Origin: Rhodocyclaceae bacterium
GTDB taxonomy: Bacteria > Pseudomonadota > Gammaproteobacteria > Burkholderiales > Rhodocyclaceae
DNA: 35,452 bases
Direction of reading: 5' to 3'
NCBI GenBank assembly: GCA_006218025.1
Contig: VBWA01000031.1
Span: 1-35,452 of the forward strand
The translations under genes and the position numbers were made by a program. Under the pieces are notes generated by a model that saw only the letters and a list, made by a program, of their open reading frames with translations, was not told where the DNA came from and ran no database searches. Positions 8,241 through 16,087 of this stretch are shown in pieces; positions within the stretch are counted from its first letter, which is position 1, and the number at the start of each line of letters is the position of its first letter.

Positions 8241-11189
8241 TCAGGGCTTAGCGACCTGCTTGGCTGCCCGCTTGGTCACCGGCTTGGCTACAACCTTCCC
8301 GGTCTTCGCCTCAGGTGTGGGCACCGCATTAGCTTCTTCCTTCTGTGTGATCTTGATGGTGTCTGGGCTTAGGGGAATCGGCTTTCCCTTGGCCATCACT
8401 TTCACCGTGTATTCCACAGCGGCTTCCGGCTCCGTATCGAAGGTGACCTTGAACTCGCACTGGTCGACAGTCTTTTTCGTGGAATCCCTCGTGCAAGAGG
8501 TTCCCTTCGCTGCCGGGCCCTTTCCTCCCTTCACCTCAAGCACCACGTCCAGCTTCTCGGCGTCGCTGCCGGGATAGGCGACAGCCGCTTTGACGGGAAA
8601 CGACACCGTAAACACCGAGTCCTTGAGCGCCTTCAGGGTGAGTTGCGCGGGCTGCAACTTGGCCTTGGAATCTTCGTCCGTCTTGTAATAGATCGCCGTA
8701 ATCGGTCCCCCGAAAGGCTGCGGCGGACGAATGTCCGGCGCAGCCTTGACAGCCACCTGTACCAGCAGCTCATCACCCGATTTCATCTTCGGGAAAGTTG
8801 GCGTCTTGACGGAGGCGCCCGCCCCGGAGTTGAGCAGGTTGGTGATATCTTCGGTCTTGTGCTCCGCGGTACCGAGACTGCCGAAGAAAACGGTCATGCC
8901 GAAGAAACTCTTCTGCGGCGGCGCCAAGTTGATTTCGACCATTTGGCCGCCAATCGCGGCGTTGCTGGCCAGCGTCGCCTTCGGATCGGGCGCCGCCGGC
9001 GGCGCGACCTTCGCCGGATTGATCTTGACGAGCGCCGCATCGGCATGGCCTTCGGAGGTCCAGACGACGAGCAGATCCTTCTCCGTGGACCCTTTGGGCC
9101 GCTGAAGCTTGATCTCCTTGAACTTGGCCACGAGGCCGCGCATGTCCGGAAGGACGGTGACCTCGTCCGCCTGTTGGCTACCGAGGAGGACGACTGGATT
9201 GCGCCAGAGATTCTGCCCGGGAATCACGATGGTGGCCGCGGCGCCTTCCTCGAACTCCAGGGCTTGCCGGGTAAAGGGCCGCGGCTCGCGAATCGCTTCC
9301 TGCGCGAGCACGTCGGTAATTGTCGTGAAGTCGGGATTCAGGCGCACCGGCATGGTCTTCTCGACGGGCTTCGCCGGAACGAAACCGTCGTCGTTCACCC
9401 ATTGCGTCCTGACCCTGAAATCCACCTCGTTCAGCCATCCAGGCAGCGAGATCACTCCGGACAGCGAGTTGAACGCCACGGTGTGGCGGTAGTGGCTGCC
9501 GCTGCCGTCGTTCTTGATTGCAAAACGCGGTCCGAGTATCCACCCGAATGACGTGCAACGCTCGACCGGTTCGGTCTGCGCCTTAAGGTCGCATGGCATC
9601 TTGCCATCGGCCTTTTCGGCAATATCCGTCTTGTAGGTTCCCTTGCTGAAACCAACGACGAGCGGCTGGCGGTGAATGGCCTGAAAGATGCCTTCGCTGA
9701 CTTTCATGTAGTCGGTGTACAGCTTGCCCGCGGCGGAATTGCCGGCGAGAAAGCTCAGCGCAAGCATGAACTCGCTCACGTTGCGGCGGCTCGCGACCTC
9801 GGAGATACGCTGCACCGATTCCTTCGGTGTGGATGCGTAGGCGAATATCTCCGCCTTATCATGCAGTTCCGCACAGAATTCCTCGGCCCTCATTTGCGCT
9901 TCGGCTTTGTCCTCGTTGCCAGTGGCTTTCTCGTCCGCTCCTTTTACATTCTTGAGTACCCTGAGTGTTCTGCCGTCGCTCTGGAAGCCGGCATTCACGT
10001 ACTTGGGTAGCAGACGTGTCAGCAGGCGTTGGTGGGCGGCGGAGATCTCGATGTATATCTGCTGCCTGAGTTCCTCGCGATCAGGTGTCTGTTTCCTGAC
10101 GTGCCGACGCGCGCGTTCCATTACGATTTCCGACGAAGTCCTATAAGACTCGCTCTTGTCAAGCCAATCGCGCTGGATCTCGAGCAATACGTAGTCGGGA
10201 AGAAACGCCACCATGCCCGCGATGAAGGCCGCGTCCTTCTCAGCCTGCGAGGCCTTTGGTCCCTTTTCAGCCTCTGCCGCACGGCCCGCCTCGAAGCCGC
10301 GCCTCATCAGGAGCAATGTTCGTTCGCGCAGGTCCATGCCGACGTGACTCACCCATCTGCCATACAGGTCTTGGGCGAGGCATGCCTTTTCCCATTTTCT
10401 TGTGTCGACTTCAACCGTGATGATCGCCCAGGCGCTCGTGTCGTCATCCGGGCGCACCGCCGCGTCGACATCGAACCTCAGCAGCGTGTTTCCCTTGAGA
10501 TCGTGCCGGTCGTCAAGCGCGTTCTCGAGCATCTCCGTGCGGATCAGGCCGCGGTACTCCAGCTTGTCGCGCAATACCTCCTGGGGCGAGGGTTTCAGCT
10601 TGTCCGGAAATTTCAGGGTGGACGGATCGATAGTGAACTTGCCGACGTCGTCCTTCAGCTTGCGCACGTCTTCAACGACCGTGGGGCTGGTGGGCACCGC
10701 AGTTGTAGGCGACGCGTCCGGCTTGCCTGTCGGCGGCGTGAACGCAAAGGCGGACGACGACTGCTGCGCCATTGCTTCCATCTGGCGCTGCTTGTACTGA
10801 CGCAGCAGCTGGTTATCCAGCTCCGCCTGCTCCTGCTGCCTGCGCCCCGCATCGGCCGATTGAGCCGCCTGCGCCCGGTACTGGGCGATCTCGACCTGGT
10901 TGGCGTTCGCCTCGAGCCGCGTGCTGGAGCCGACGAAGCTGCGCAGGTCGGCGGCGCCTTGAAAGCCGAATTCCTGCTGGTCGCTGCGCCTCAGCTCGTC
11001 CTTGAGCCAGGCGTCCTGCGTGAGCCTGTCATTGACCAGCCTCTCACGACTGGAGACGCGCGCGTCGCCCACCGTGATGTCGCCGTAGGTCGTTCCCTTG
11101 GTATGCTTGAAGATGTCGGTACTGCAGCCGCCGACCGAGAAACCCAGGATGAGCGCAAGAGCATGAAAATGCCGACCGGATGTACGCAT
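8241..11189 (-). CDS. Large lipoprotein of unknown function (982 aa)
   Basis: The start at 11189 is preceded by a GAGGGAGGGG purine run. The N-terminus has a short basic head, a hydrophobic stretch (ALALILGF) and a lipobox SVGGC with cysteine 22, so export and lipid attachment are expected. Residues about 95-150 are glutamine-rich and probably coiled coil (QQEQAELDNQLLRQYKQRQM). A Pro/Thr/Ser linker follows, then a mostly mixed-fold region with helical parts, a beta-rich second half (about 560-940), and a low-complexity Lys/Ala/Pro tail. I do not recognise the family. It follows the TPR and kinase genes in the same direction, 255 bases downstream of the TPR stop. It could be an envelope partner or target of that kinase system, but that rests on position only. 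Confidence 0.8.
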   Translation of the reverse strand: MRTSGRHFHALALILGFSVGGCSTDIFKHTKGTTYGDITVGDARVSSRERLVNDRLTQDAWLKDELRRSDQQEFGFQGAADLRSFVGSSTRLEANANQVEIAQYRAQAAQSADAGRRQQEQAELDNQLLRQYKQRQMEAMAQQSSSAFAFTPPTGKPDASPTTAVPTSPTVVEDVRKLKDDVGKFTIDPSTLKFPDKLKPSPQEVLRDKLEYRGLIRTEMLENALDDRHDLKGNTLLRFDVDAAVRPDDDTSAWAIITVEVDTRKWEKACLAQDLYGRWVSHVGMDLRERTLLLMRRGFEAGRAAEAEKGPKASQAEKDAAFIAGMVAFLPDYVLLEIQRDWLDKSESYRTSSEIVMERARRHVRKQTPDREELRQQIYIEISAAHQRLLTRLLPKYVNAGFQSDGRTLRVLKNVKGADEKATGNEDKAEAQMRAEEFCAELHDKAEIFAYASTPKESVQRISEVASRRNVSEFMLALSFLAGNSAAGKLYTDYMKVSEGIFQAIHRQPLVVGFSKGTYKTDIAEKADGKMPCDLKAQTEPVERCTSFGWILGPRFAIKNDGSGSHYRHTVAFNSLSGVISLPGWLNEVDFRVRTQWVNDDGFVPAKPVEKTMPVRLNPDFTTITDVLAQEAIREPRPFTRQALEFEEGAAATIVIPGQNLWRNPVVLLGSQQADEVTVLPDMRGLVAKFKEIKLQRPKGSTEKDLLVVWTSEGHADAALVKINPAKVAPPAAPDPKATLASNAAIGGQMVEINLAPPQKSFFGMTVFFGSLGTAEHKTEDITNLLNSGAGASVKTPTFPKMKSGDELLVQVAVKAAPDIRPPQPFGGPITAIYYKTDEDSKAKLQPAQLTLKALKDSVFTVSFPVKAAVAYPGSDAEKLDVVLEVKGGKGPAAKGTSCTRDSTKKTVDQCEFKVTFDTEPEAAVEYTVKVMAKGKPIPLSPDTIKITQKEEANAVPTPEAKTGKVVAKPVTKRAAKQVAKP

Positions 11190-11444
11190 GAGAGCCCCTC
11201 CCTCAAAAAAAGCCTACTCCAAAAAACCCACCAATGGCAAGTGCGTCGCGCGATGTCCGCTGCGAATTCGTGATCTGTCCGGTTTTGTGGCACGCCTCCT
11301 TCTCTGGTTGTCATGATGCCCTGAAGAGCGTATCAGATGAGACGGACGAAAGTGCTGCAGGAGATCTGGAAGATGAACACACAACCATTGGCTAACATTA
11401 TCCGTACATCGACATTGCGTGTTGTGATTAGACGGGCAAGATGA
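11190..11444 (-). other. Upstream region of the lipoprotein gene
   Basis: This 255-base stretch lies between the TPR gene stop and the lipoprotein start. It is A/T-richer than the surrounding genome and has two runs of six or seven thymines on the minus strand shortly before the lipoprotein ribosome-binding site. No coding frame of note and no convincing terminator hairpin were seen. A separate promoter for the lipoprotein gene is likely but cannot be placed. Confidence 0.4.
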
Positions 11445-13271
11445 TTACGATTTCTTCAGCGTCATGAGCATCTCTTTGGCTCGATCTCGAATCTGCGGGA
11501 TGGGCTCATTCTCCTTCGCTGCCATCATCAAGCGCCGCCGGGCTTGCGACGTGTCCCCTCGATCCAGCATCGCGTAGCCGAGCTCAAGATTCATCTTCTG
11601 CGCGATGCGGCGCCGGTCGTGAGCATTCGGCGCTAACCGCAGAGCTTCCTCGTATAGCGCTTGCCCCTTATCCATGTGCCCTCGCTTAAAATTCAACAGG
11701 CCCAACGTTGCGGTAGTGTACGGATCAACGTGAACGTACCTTGATATTCTAGAAAGATACTGCTGAGCTTCATCGAGTCGCCCCATCTCAATCAGCAGAA
11801 ACGCCAAATTGTTATAAAGCATATGCCGACGAACGTCGTTCTGCTCAAGTTGTGTCAGCTTGTCCACCTCTTGCTGGCCAAGCTTCAGCGCTTCCTCAAA
11901 TCTCTCCGGAAACATCCCGTACTCTGCAACTAGATTGGCAGCCAACCATACTCGCAGGCCAGAAGCTGCTTTAGGAACCTCTTTGAGAATTTCCTTGGAC
12001 AGCCTTATGGCCTCTTTGCGCTCCCCCGTCCTAACCAACGCAGCGAAATAGAAAGCATAAATATCCGAGAAGACCGGATTGCTTGTCAGCGCGCGCTCGT
12101 GATCATCCTTGATCACTTGGGCCGCCATGGCCCTCGCTGTACGATATTCGTTCTCCGCGCATAAGACACAGATCAGGTTACGGATCGGCAGCAGGATTGC
12201 ATCGACGTTGCCACTCGGGGCCAAACTCATCGCGTGTCGGAAATACTGCATTGCCTTTTTTCGGTCGCCCAGTCTATCGTGCGCTACCCCAAGATTATTG
12301 AAGACAGCACTTGATTCTCGAACGCTCGCTTGCCTTTTTAGTGCATCAACAGCTTTTCGCTTCTGGCCGGAATCCAGCAATGCCCGCGCTAACCGCGCCC
12401 AGTTTCCTTCGCTCTTCTGCTCGAATTCGACCAAGCGCTCCAAGGGCCCGATTGCGATATCGTTTCGTTTCTCTAGAAACGCGAGGTCCGCCAACAACCC
12501 GACTGCATGCTCGTTATAAGGCTCAAGTGCTATGGCCTTACGGAGCGCAGTGAACGCCTTATCAGGGCGACGGATAAGCACATAACTGATGGCTAAGTTA
12601 GTGTAGGCAGCGACAGACTGGCGTTCCTCTAGCGCCAACTTAAAGTTCAGAATTGCCCTAGGAACCTCCTGTTTAGCCAGCGCAAGTGCACCACGAAATA
12701 GCCGTCCACCAAAATCGGTTGGTGAGATATTTAGTGCCCGCTCGACTGCAACAACCGCGTCATCGAGCCTATTGTTGCGGGCGGACAAATACGCCAGTCG
12801 GAGATTGGCATGAACGTCAGTACCGAGGTCCAATTGGCCGAACAGGGCAAGTGCTTCTTCTTGCTTCCCCATCGCGATGAAGTTGGCCCCGATACGATGC
12901 CGTAATGAAGGGCTTGTACTCAGATTGGCTGCCAATACCAATCTCGACTGAGCACTCTCAATCTCACCAAGCATTTCATGCAATTCAGCTAAGTGAGACT
13001 GAAATGTTGCAGATGCGGAAAATCTCTCTTCCTTTTCCAGCAACCTGTTCAGGTCATGCCTTATCCGGTCACATAGGCGCGCTTGGTTGTGGTCAGATAC
13101 CTGCTTAATGGAGAAGTTGCTAGCAGAGAGCATCGATATCTCGCGTAGCTCCTCTAGTGGAAGCATTATTGCACTTAGAACGTCATTCCCTTCCTCAGAG
13201 AGGATGACGCGCACCTGCGCCGGCTCCACCTCCAAGCGGCTATTCGCGACAGGTAGCTTCTGCTCTAGCAT
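11445..13271 (-). CDS. TPR-repeat protein, kinase-coupled
   Basis: This 608-aa protein is made almost wholly of paired helices with tetratricopeptide spacing. Clear units include AFTALRKAIALEPYNEHAVG, ESSAVFNNLGVAHDRLGDRK followed by AMQYFRHAMSLAPS, and LGLLNFKRGHMDKGQALYEE with ALRLAPN after it. The first 60 residues are not TPR-like. No signal peptide or membrane segment is seen, so it should be cytoplasmic and act as a protein-binding scaffold. Its ATG overlaps the kinase stop by one base (TAATG), implying translational coupling and a joint function. TPR proteins paired with Ser/Thr kinases commonly act as substrates or assembly platforms; the target here is unknown. Base composition is more A/T-rich than the flanking beta-oxidation genes, which hints at acquisition. 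Confidence 0.85.
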   Translation of the reverse strand: MLEQKLPVANSRLEVEPAQVRVILSEEGNDVLSAIMLPLEELREISMLSASNFSIKQVSDHNQARLCDRIRHDLNRLLEKEERFSASATFQSHLAELHEMLGEIESAQSRLVLAANLSTSPSLRHRIGANFIAMGKQEEALALFGQLDLGTDVHANLRLAYLSARNNRLDDAVVAVERALNISPTDFGGRLFRGALALAKQEVPRAILNFKLALEERQSVAAYTNLAISYVLIRRPDKAFTALRKAIALEPYNEHAVGLLADLAFLEKRNDIAIGPLERLVEFEQKSEGNWARLARALLDSGQKRKAVDALKRQASVRESSAVFNNLGVAHDRLGDRKKAMQYFRHAMSLAPSGNVDAILLPIRNLICVLCAENEYRTARAMAAQVIKDDHERALTSNPVFSDIYAFYFAALVRTGERKEAIRLSKEILKEVPKAASGLRVWLAANLVAEYGMFPERFEEALKLGQQEVDKLTQLEQNDVRRHMLYNNLAFLLIEMGRLDEAQQYLSRISRYVHVDPYTTATLGLLNFKRGHMDKGQALYEEALRLAPNAHDRRRIAQKMNLELGYAMLDRGDTSQARRRLMMAAKENEPIPQIRDRAKEMLMTLKKS

Positions 13272-14518
13272 TAATGCAATCCAGCGACAGGCATGGCCAG
13301 AAGTTTTGCCTCCCTGCGGCGAACCTTCTCCTCACGTGCTCGACGCAATTCTCTGGCCCGAGCTAGACGGAGTTGGTAGGCCTTTTCATTCTCGAGTGCC
13401 TTTATCGCTGACCATATCAGACGACGAATCTGCTCGAAGGGCTTGCGCCTACGAAAGTCAACAGCTACTAGATCGGCAAGAATGCGGTTAAGGAGAAATG
13501 CAATTCCTTCGGGCACCGATGATCCGACTCCATCGATAGGAGGGGTGACAATACTCTTCCCCAACTTGTGAATTTCCTTCTTCCATATCGCTATTCTCTG
13601 AGCGCGATCTGGCTCAGCGCCGATCTTGGAATACATCGCTCCGAGAAACATATCGTAATGAGCGTTAACGTTGCGTACAGCGATGAAGAAGTAATCCATG
13701 TTGAAAAGTTCGTAGAGCAAACAACCCAGAGCATAAACATCTGCGTGCGGTGCAATTTCTCGATCCCCGGCGAAAAAGCAAATCGCCTCGGGTGGAGCAT
13801 ACCCGCTTGCACCAACCTGTGAAGCGTACTCGTCAAGGGCAGGAGGTGAAGTCCATAGCGCAGCTGTCCCAAGGTCGATAGCAATCACGATCCGCTTTAA
13901 TGCACATATATCGGCGCGGAGATTATCCGCTTTGATGTCCCGATGGAACACAGTATGCCGGTGCAAGGCTTCGACTGCCAATACGACTTCGTTAAACAAC
14001 CGCAGCTTATCGACAGCGCTAAAGACGTGCTGTTCCTCGAAATAGTGATCGATCTGATTTTCCAGCCAATCGACGACAAAATATTCACAAGGGATGGTTA
14101 AACCTGGCGGAACTGTGAGTTCGTAGCTCTTGAGCGCTGATTGCAATTGCAGGCAACGTTCCTTGCCAAGAAGAGCCTGCAATACCAACTGCTCGCGCCT
14201 AAACGCTTCTTGGCGATACAACCGCCGAAGATTCTCAGGCGAGATATCGTAGAACTTAATGGCTACTTTTTTCTCTTCGATTACATCGAATGCACTAAAT
14301 ACAAGAGAAAAGCAGCCGCGCTTGATCCCCGTCGCACGATCAAAGCTAGCGGACCTTATTTCCTTATAACGACCGTCAAGAAGGGGCAGGGCTTCAAGCG
14401 CTTCGATAAGGAGGAGACTGTTCGAGCTGATCGGATCCATGCGATAGAGTGCGTCTTTCCCTGTAGGGGTAGATACGTTGCGGTTCGTTGAACTACTCTC
14501 CACTAATAACCAAGCCAT
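13271..14518 (-). CDS. Soluble Ser/Thr-type (Hanks-type) protein kinase
   Basis: This 415-aa protein has a complete eukaryotic-like kinase core. It shows a glycine-loop-like GIKRGCFSLVF (about 64-74), VAIK with lysine 88, a catalytic loop HRDIKADN (192-199, Asp 194, Lys 196, Asn 199), DLG in place of DFG (215-217), APPE (241-244) and DVYALG (260-265). All main catalytic residues are present, so it is probably active. No transmembrane segment or sensor domain is visible. The tail (about 375-410) is very Arg/Glu/Lys-rich and helical, perhaps a docking segment. The start is uncertain: ATG 14518 and ATG 14440 are both possible and neither has a strong ribosome-binding site. It is coupled to the TPR gene by a one-base overlap. 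Base composition is A/T-richer than its neighbours. Confidence 0.88.
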   Translation of the reverse strand: MAWLLVESSSTNRNVSTPTGKDALYRMDPISSNSLLLIEALEALPLLDGRYKEIRSASFDRATGIKRGCFSLVFSAFDVIEEKKVAIKFYDISPENLRRLYRQEAFRREQLVLQALLGKERCLQLQSALKSYELTVPPGLTIPCEYFVVDWLENQIDHYFEEQHVFSAVDKLRLFNEVVLAVEALHRHTVFHRDIKADNLRADICALKRIVIAIDLGTAALWTSPPALDEYASQVGASGYAPPEAICFFAGDREIAPHADVYALGCLLYELFNMDYFFIAVRNVNAHYDMFLGAMYSKIGAEPDRAQRIAIWKKEIHKLGKSIVTPPIDGVGSSVPEGIAFLLNRILADLVAVDFRRRKPFEQIRRLIWSAIKALENEKAYQLRLARARELRRAREEKVRRREAKLLAMPVAGLH

Positions 14519-14819
14519 CTATGTGGCATTCTACCTATGTGCCAATGGGTGGATGCGATTACTTGGATGGGTGGGTGGCATTTCTCAGCGAGCAGTGCCC
14601 GGACTGAGGTTTCCGGACTCTTCGGCAGTCCGGGACAAAGTGGCGGCAATACACACCACAGCTGACGCTCAAGGCGAATATCGTTAATGGCCGTTCTGGC
14701 GGAGCAACCGCCGTATCGCCAGCGCCGACTCTTGGCATTGGGCAAAACGACCGTTATGGACGGCGCTAACGGCAGCCTTCGCCTCATTCCACCAATCCAC
14801 TGCCTGCCGCGGCACAAAC
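14519..14819. other. Non-coding gap with inverted repeat
   Basis: No convincing gene is found here. CCCGGACTG (14598-14606) pairs with CAGTCCGGG (14626-14634), and within it CCGGACT (14613-14619) can pair alternatively with AGTCCGG (14627-14633). Neither hairpin is followed by a thymine tract on either strand. The gap must hold the kinase promoter, which I cannot place. It marks the boundary between the GC-rich beta-oxidation operon and the A/T-richer kinase block. Confidence 0.4.
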
Positions 14820-14858
14820 GAAAAAACGGCTGCCGCGCCGAACCCGGCGCAGCAGCCG
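14820..14858 (-). terminator. Rho-independent terminator of the beta-oxidation operon
   Basis: On the minus strand a 14-bp stem (arms 14845-14858 and 14827-14840, one G-T pair) closes a four-base loop at 14841-14844. It is followed by six thymines (14821-14826 read in reverse). It begins 11 bases after the thiolase stop codon and is a textbook intrinsic terminator. Confidence 0.93.
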
Positions 14859-14869
14859 CTTATCGCCGA

Positions 14870-16066
14870 TTACATGCGCTCGAAAATCCCCGCGGCGCCC
14901 ATGCCGGTGCCGACGCACATGGTGACCATGCCGTACTTGAGGTTGCGCCGGCGCAGGGCATGAATCACCGTGGCCGAGCGGATCGCGCCGGTGGCGCCGA
15001 GCGGATGACCGAGCGCAATGGCGCCGCCGATCGGGTTCACCTTGGCCGGATCGAGGCCGAGATCCTTGATCACCGCCAGCGACTGCGCGGCGAAGGCCTC
15101 GTTGAGTTCGATCCAGTCGAGCTGGTCCTGGGTGATGCCGGCCAGCCGGCAGGCCACCGGAATCGCTTCCTTGGGGCCGATGCCCATGATCTCGGGCGGC
15201 ACGCCGCGCACGGCAAAGGAGACGAAGCGCGCCAGCGGCGTCAAATTGAACTGCTTCAGTATCTTTTCGCTGACCAGGATCAGCGCGCCGGCGCCGTCGG
15301 AGGTTTGCGAACTGTTGCCGGCGGTCACCGAGCCCTTGGCGGCGAACACCGGCTTCAGCTTGGCCAGCGCCGCCAGATTGGAATCGGCGCGCGCGCCTTC
15401 GTCGCGGTTGACGCTGCGCTTCTTCAGATCGACCTCGCCGGTGGCAAGATTCGGCACGCGATCGATGATCTCGACCGGCGTCGTCTCGTTGTCGAACTCG
15501 CCCGCAGCTTGCCCGGCGATGGCCCGCTGGTGGGATTCCAGAGCGAACTGGTCCTGCATCTCGCGCGTGACCTTCCACTGGTTGGCCACCTTCTCGGCCG
15601 TGAGGCCCATGCCGTAGGCCATGCCGACGTTCTCGTCCTTGAACACGCCCATGTTGATCGAGGGATGGTTGCCGCCCATCGGCACCATGGACATCGACTC
15701 GGCGCCGCCCGCGATCATGACATTGGCCTGGCCGACACGGATGCGGTCGGCGGCCATCGCCACGGCGGTGATGCCCGAGGCGCAGAAGCGATTGACGGTG
15801 ACGCCGCCGACGGTATTGGGCAGGCCGGCCAGCAGCACGGCGTTGCGCGCCATGTTGAGTCCGGATTCGCCTTCGGGGAAGGAGCAGCCGATGATGGCGT
15901 CCTCGATCAGCTTCGGGTCGAGGCCCGGCACCTGGGCCATGGCGGACTGGATCGCGTACACCAGCAGGTCGTCGGGGCGCGTATTGCGGAACATGCCGCG
16001 CGGCGCCTTGCCGATCGGGGTGCGGGTGGCGGCAACGATGTAGGCGTCTTGAAGTTGTTTGCTCAT
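14870..16066 (-). CDS. fadA: Acetyl-CoA acyltransferase (thiolase)
   Basis: This 398-aa thiolase carries out the last beta-oxidation step, CoA-dependent cleavage of 3-ketoacyl-CoA to acetyl-CoA and a shortened acyl-CoA. The nucleophilic cysteine is Cys95 in VNRFCASG. GHPLGATG supplies His354, and CVGTGMGAAG supplies the second catalytic cysteine, Cys384. GAGGAG lies eight bases before the ATG. It is the last gene of the operon acyl-CoA dehydrogenase-FadB-thiolase, 21 bases after fadB, and is followed directly by a strong terminator. A degradative rather than biosynthetic role is inferred from the operon. Confidence 0.94.
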   Translation of the reverse strand: MSKQLQDAYIVAATRTPIGKAPRGMFRNTRPDDLLVYAIQSAMAQVPGLDPKLIEDAIIGCSFPEGESGLNMARNAVLLAGLPNTVGGVTVNRFCASGITAVAMAADRIRVGQANVMIAGGAESMSMVPMGGNHPSINMGVFKDENVGMAYGMGLTAEKVANQWKVTREMQDQFALESHQRAIAGQAAGEFDNETTPVEIIDRVPNLATGEVDLKKRSVNRDEGARADSNLAALAKLKPVFAAKGSVTAGNSSQTSDGAGALILVSEKILKQFNLTPLARFVSFAVRGVPPEIMGIGPKEAIPVACRLAGITQDQLDWIELNEAFAAQSLAVIKDLGLDPAKVNPIGGAIALGHPLGATGAIRSATVIHALRRRNLKYGMVTMCVGTGMGAAGIFERM

Positions 16067-16087
16067 TTCGATTCTCCTCTTTGCGCC

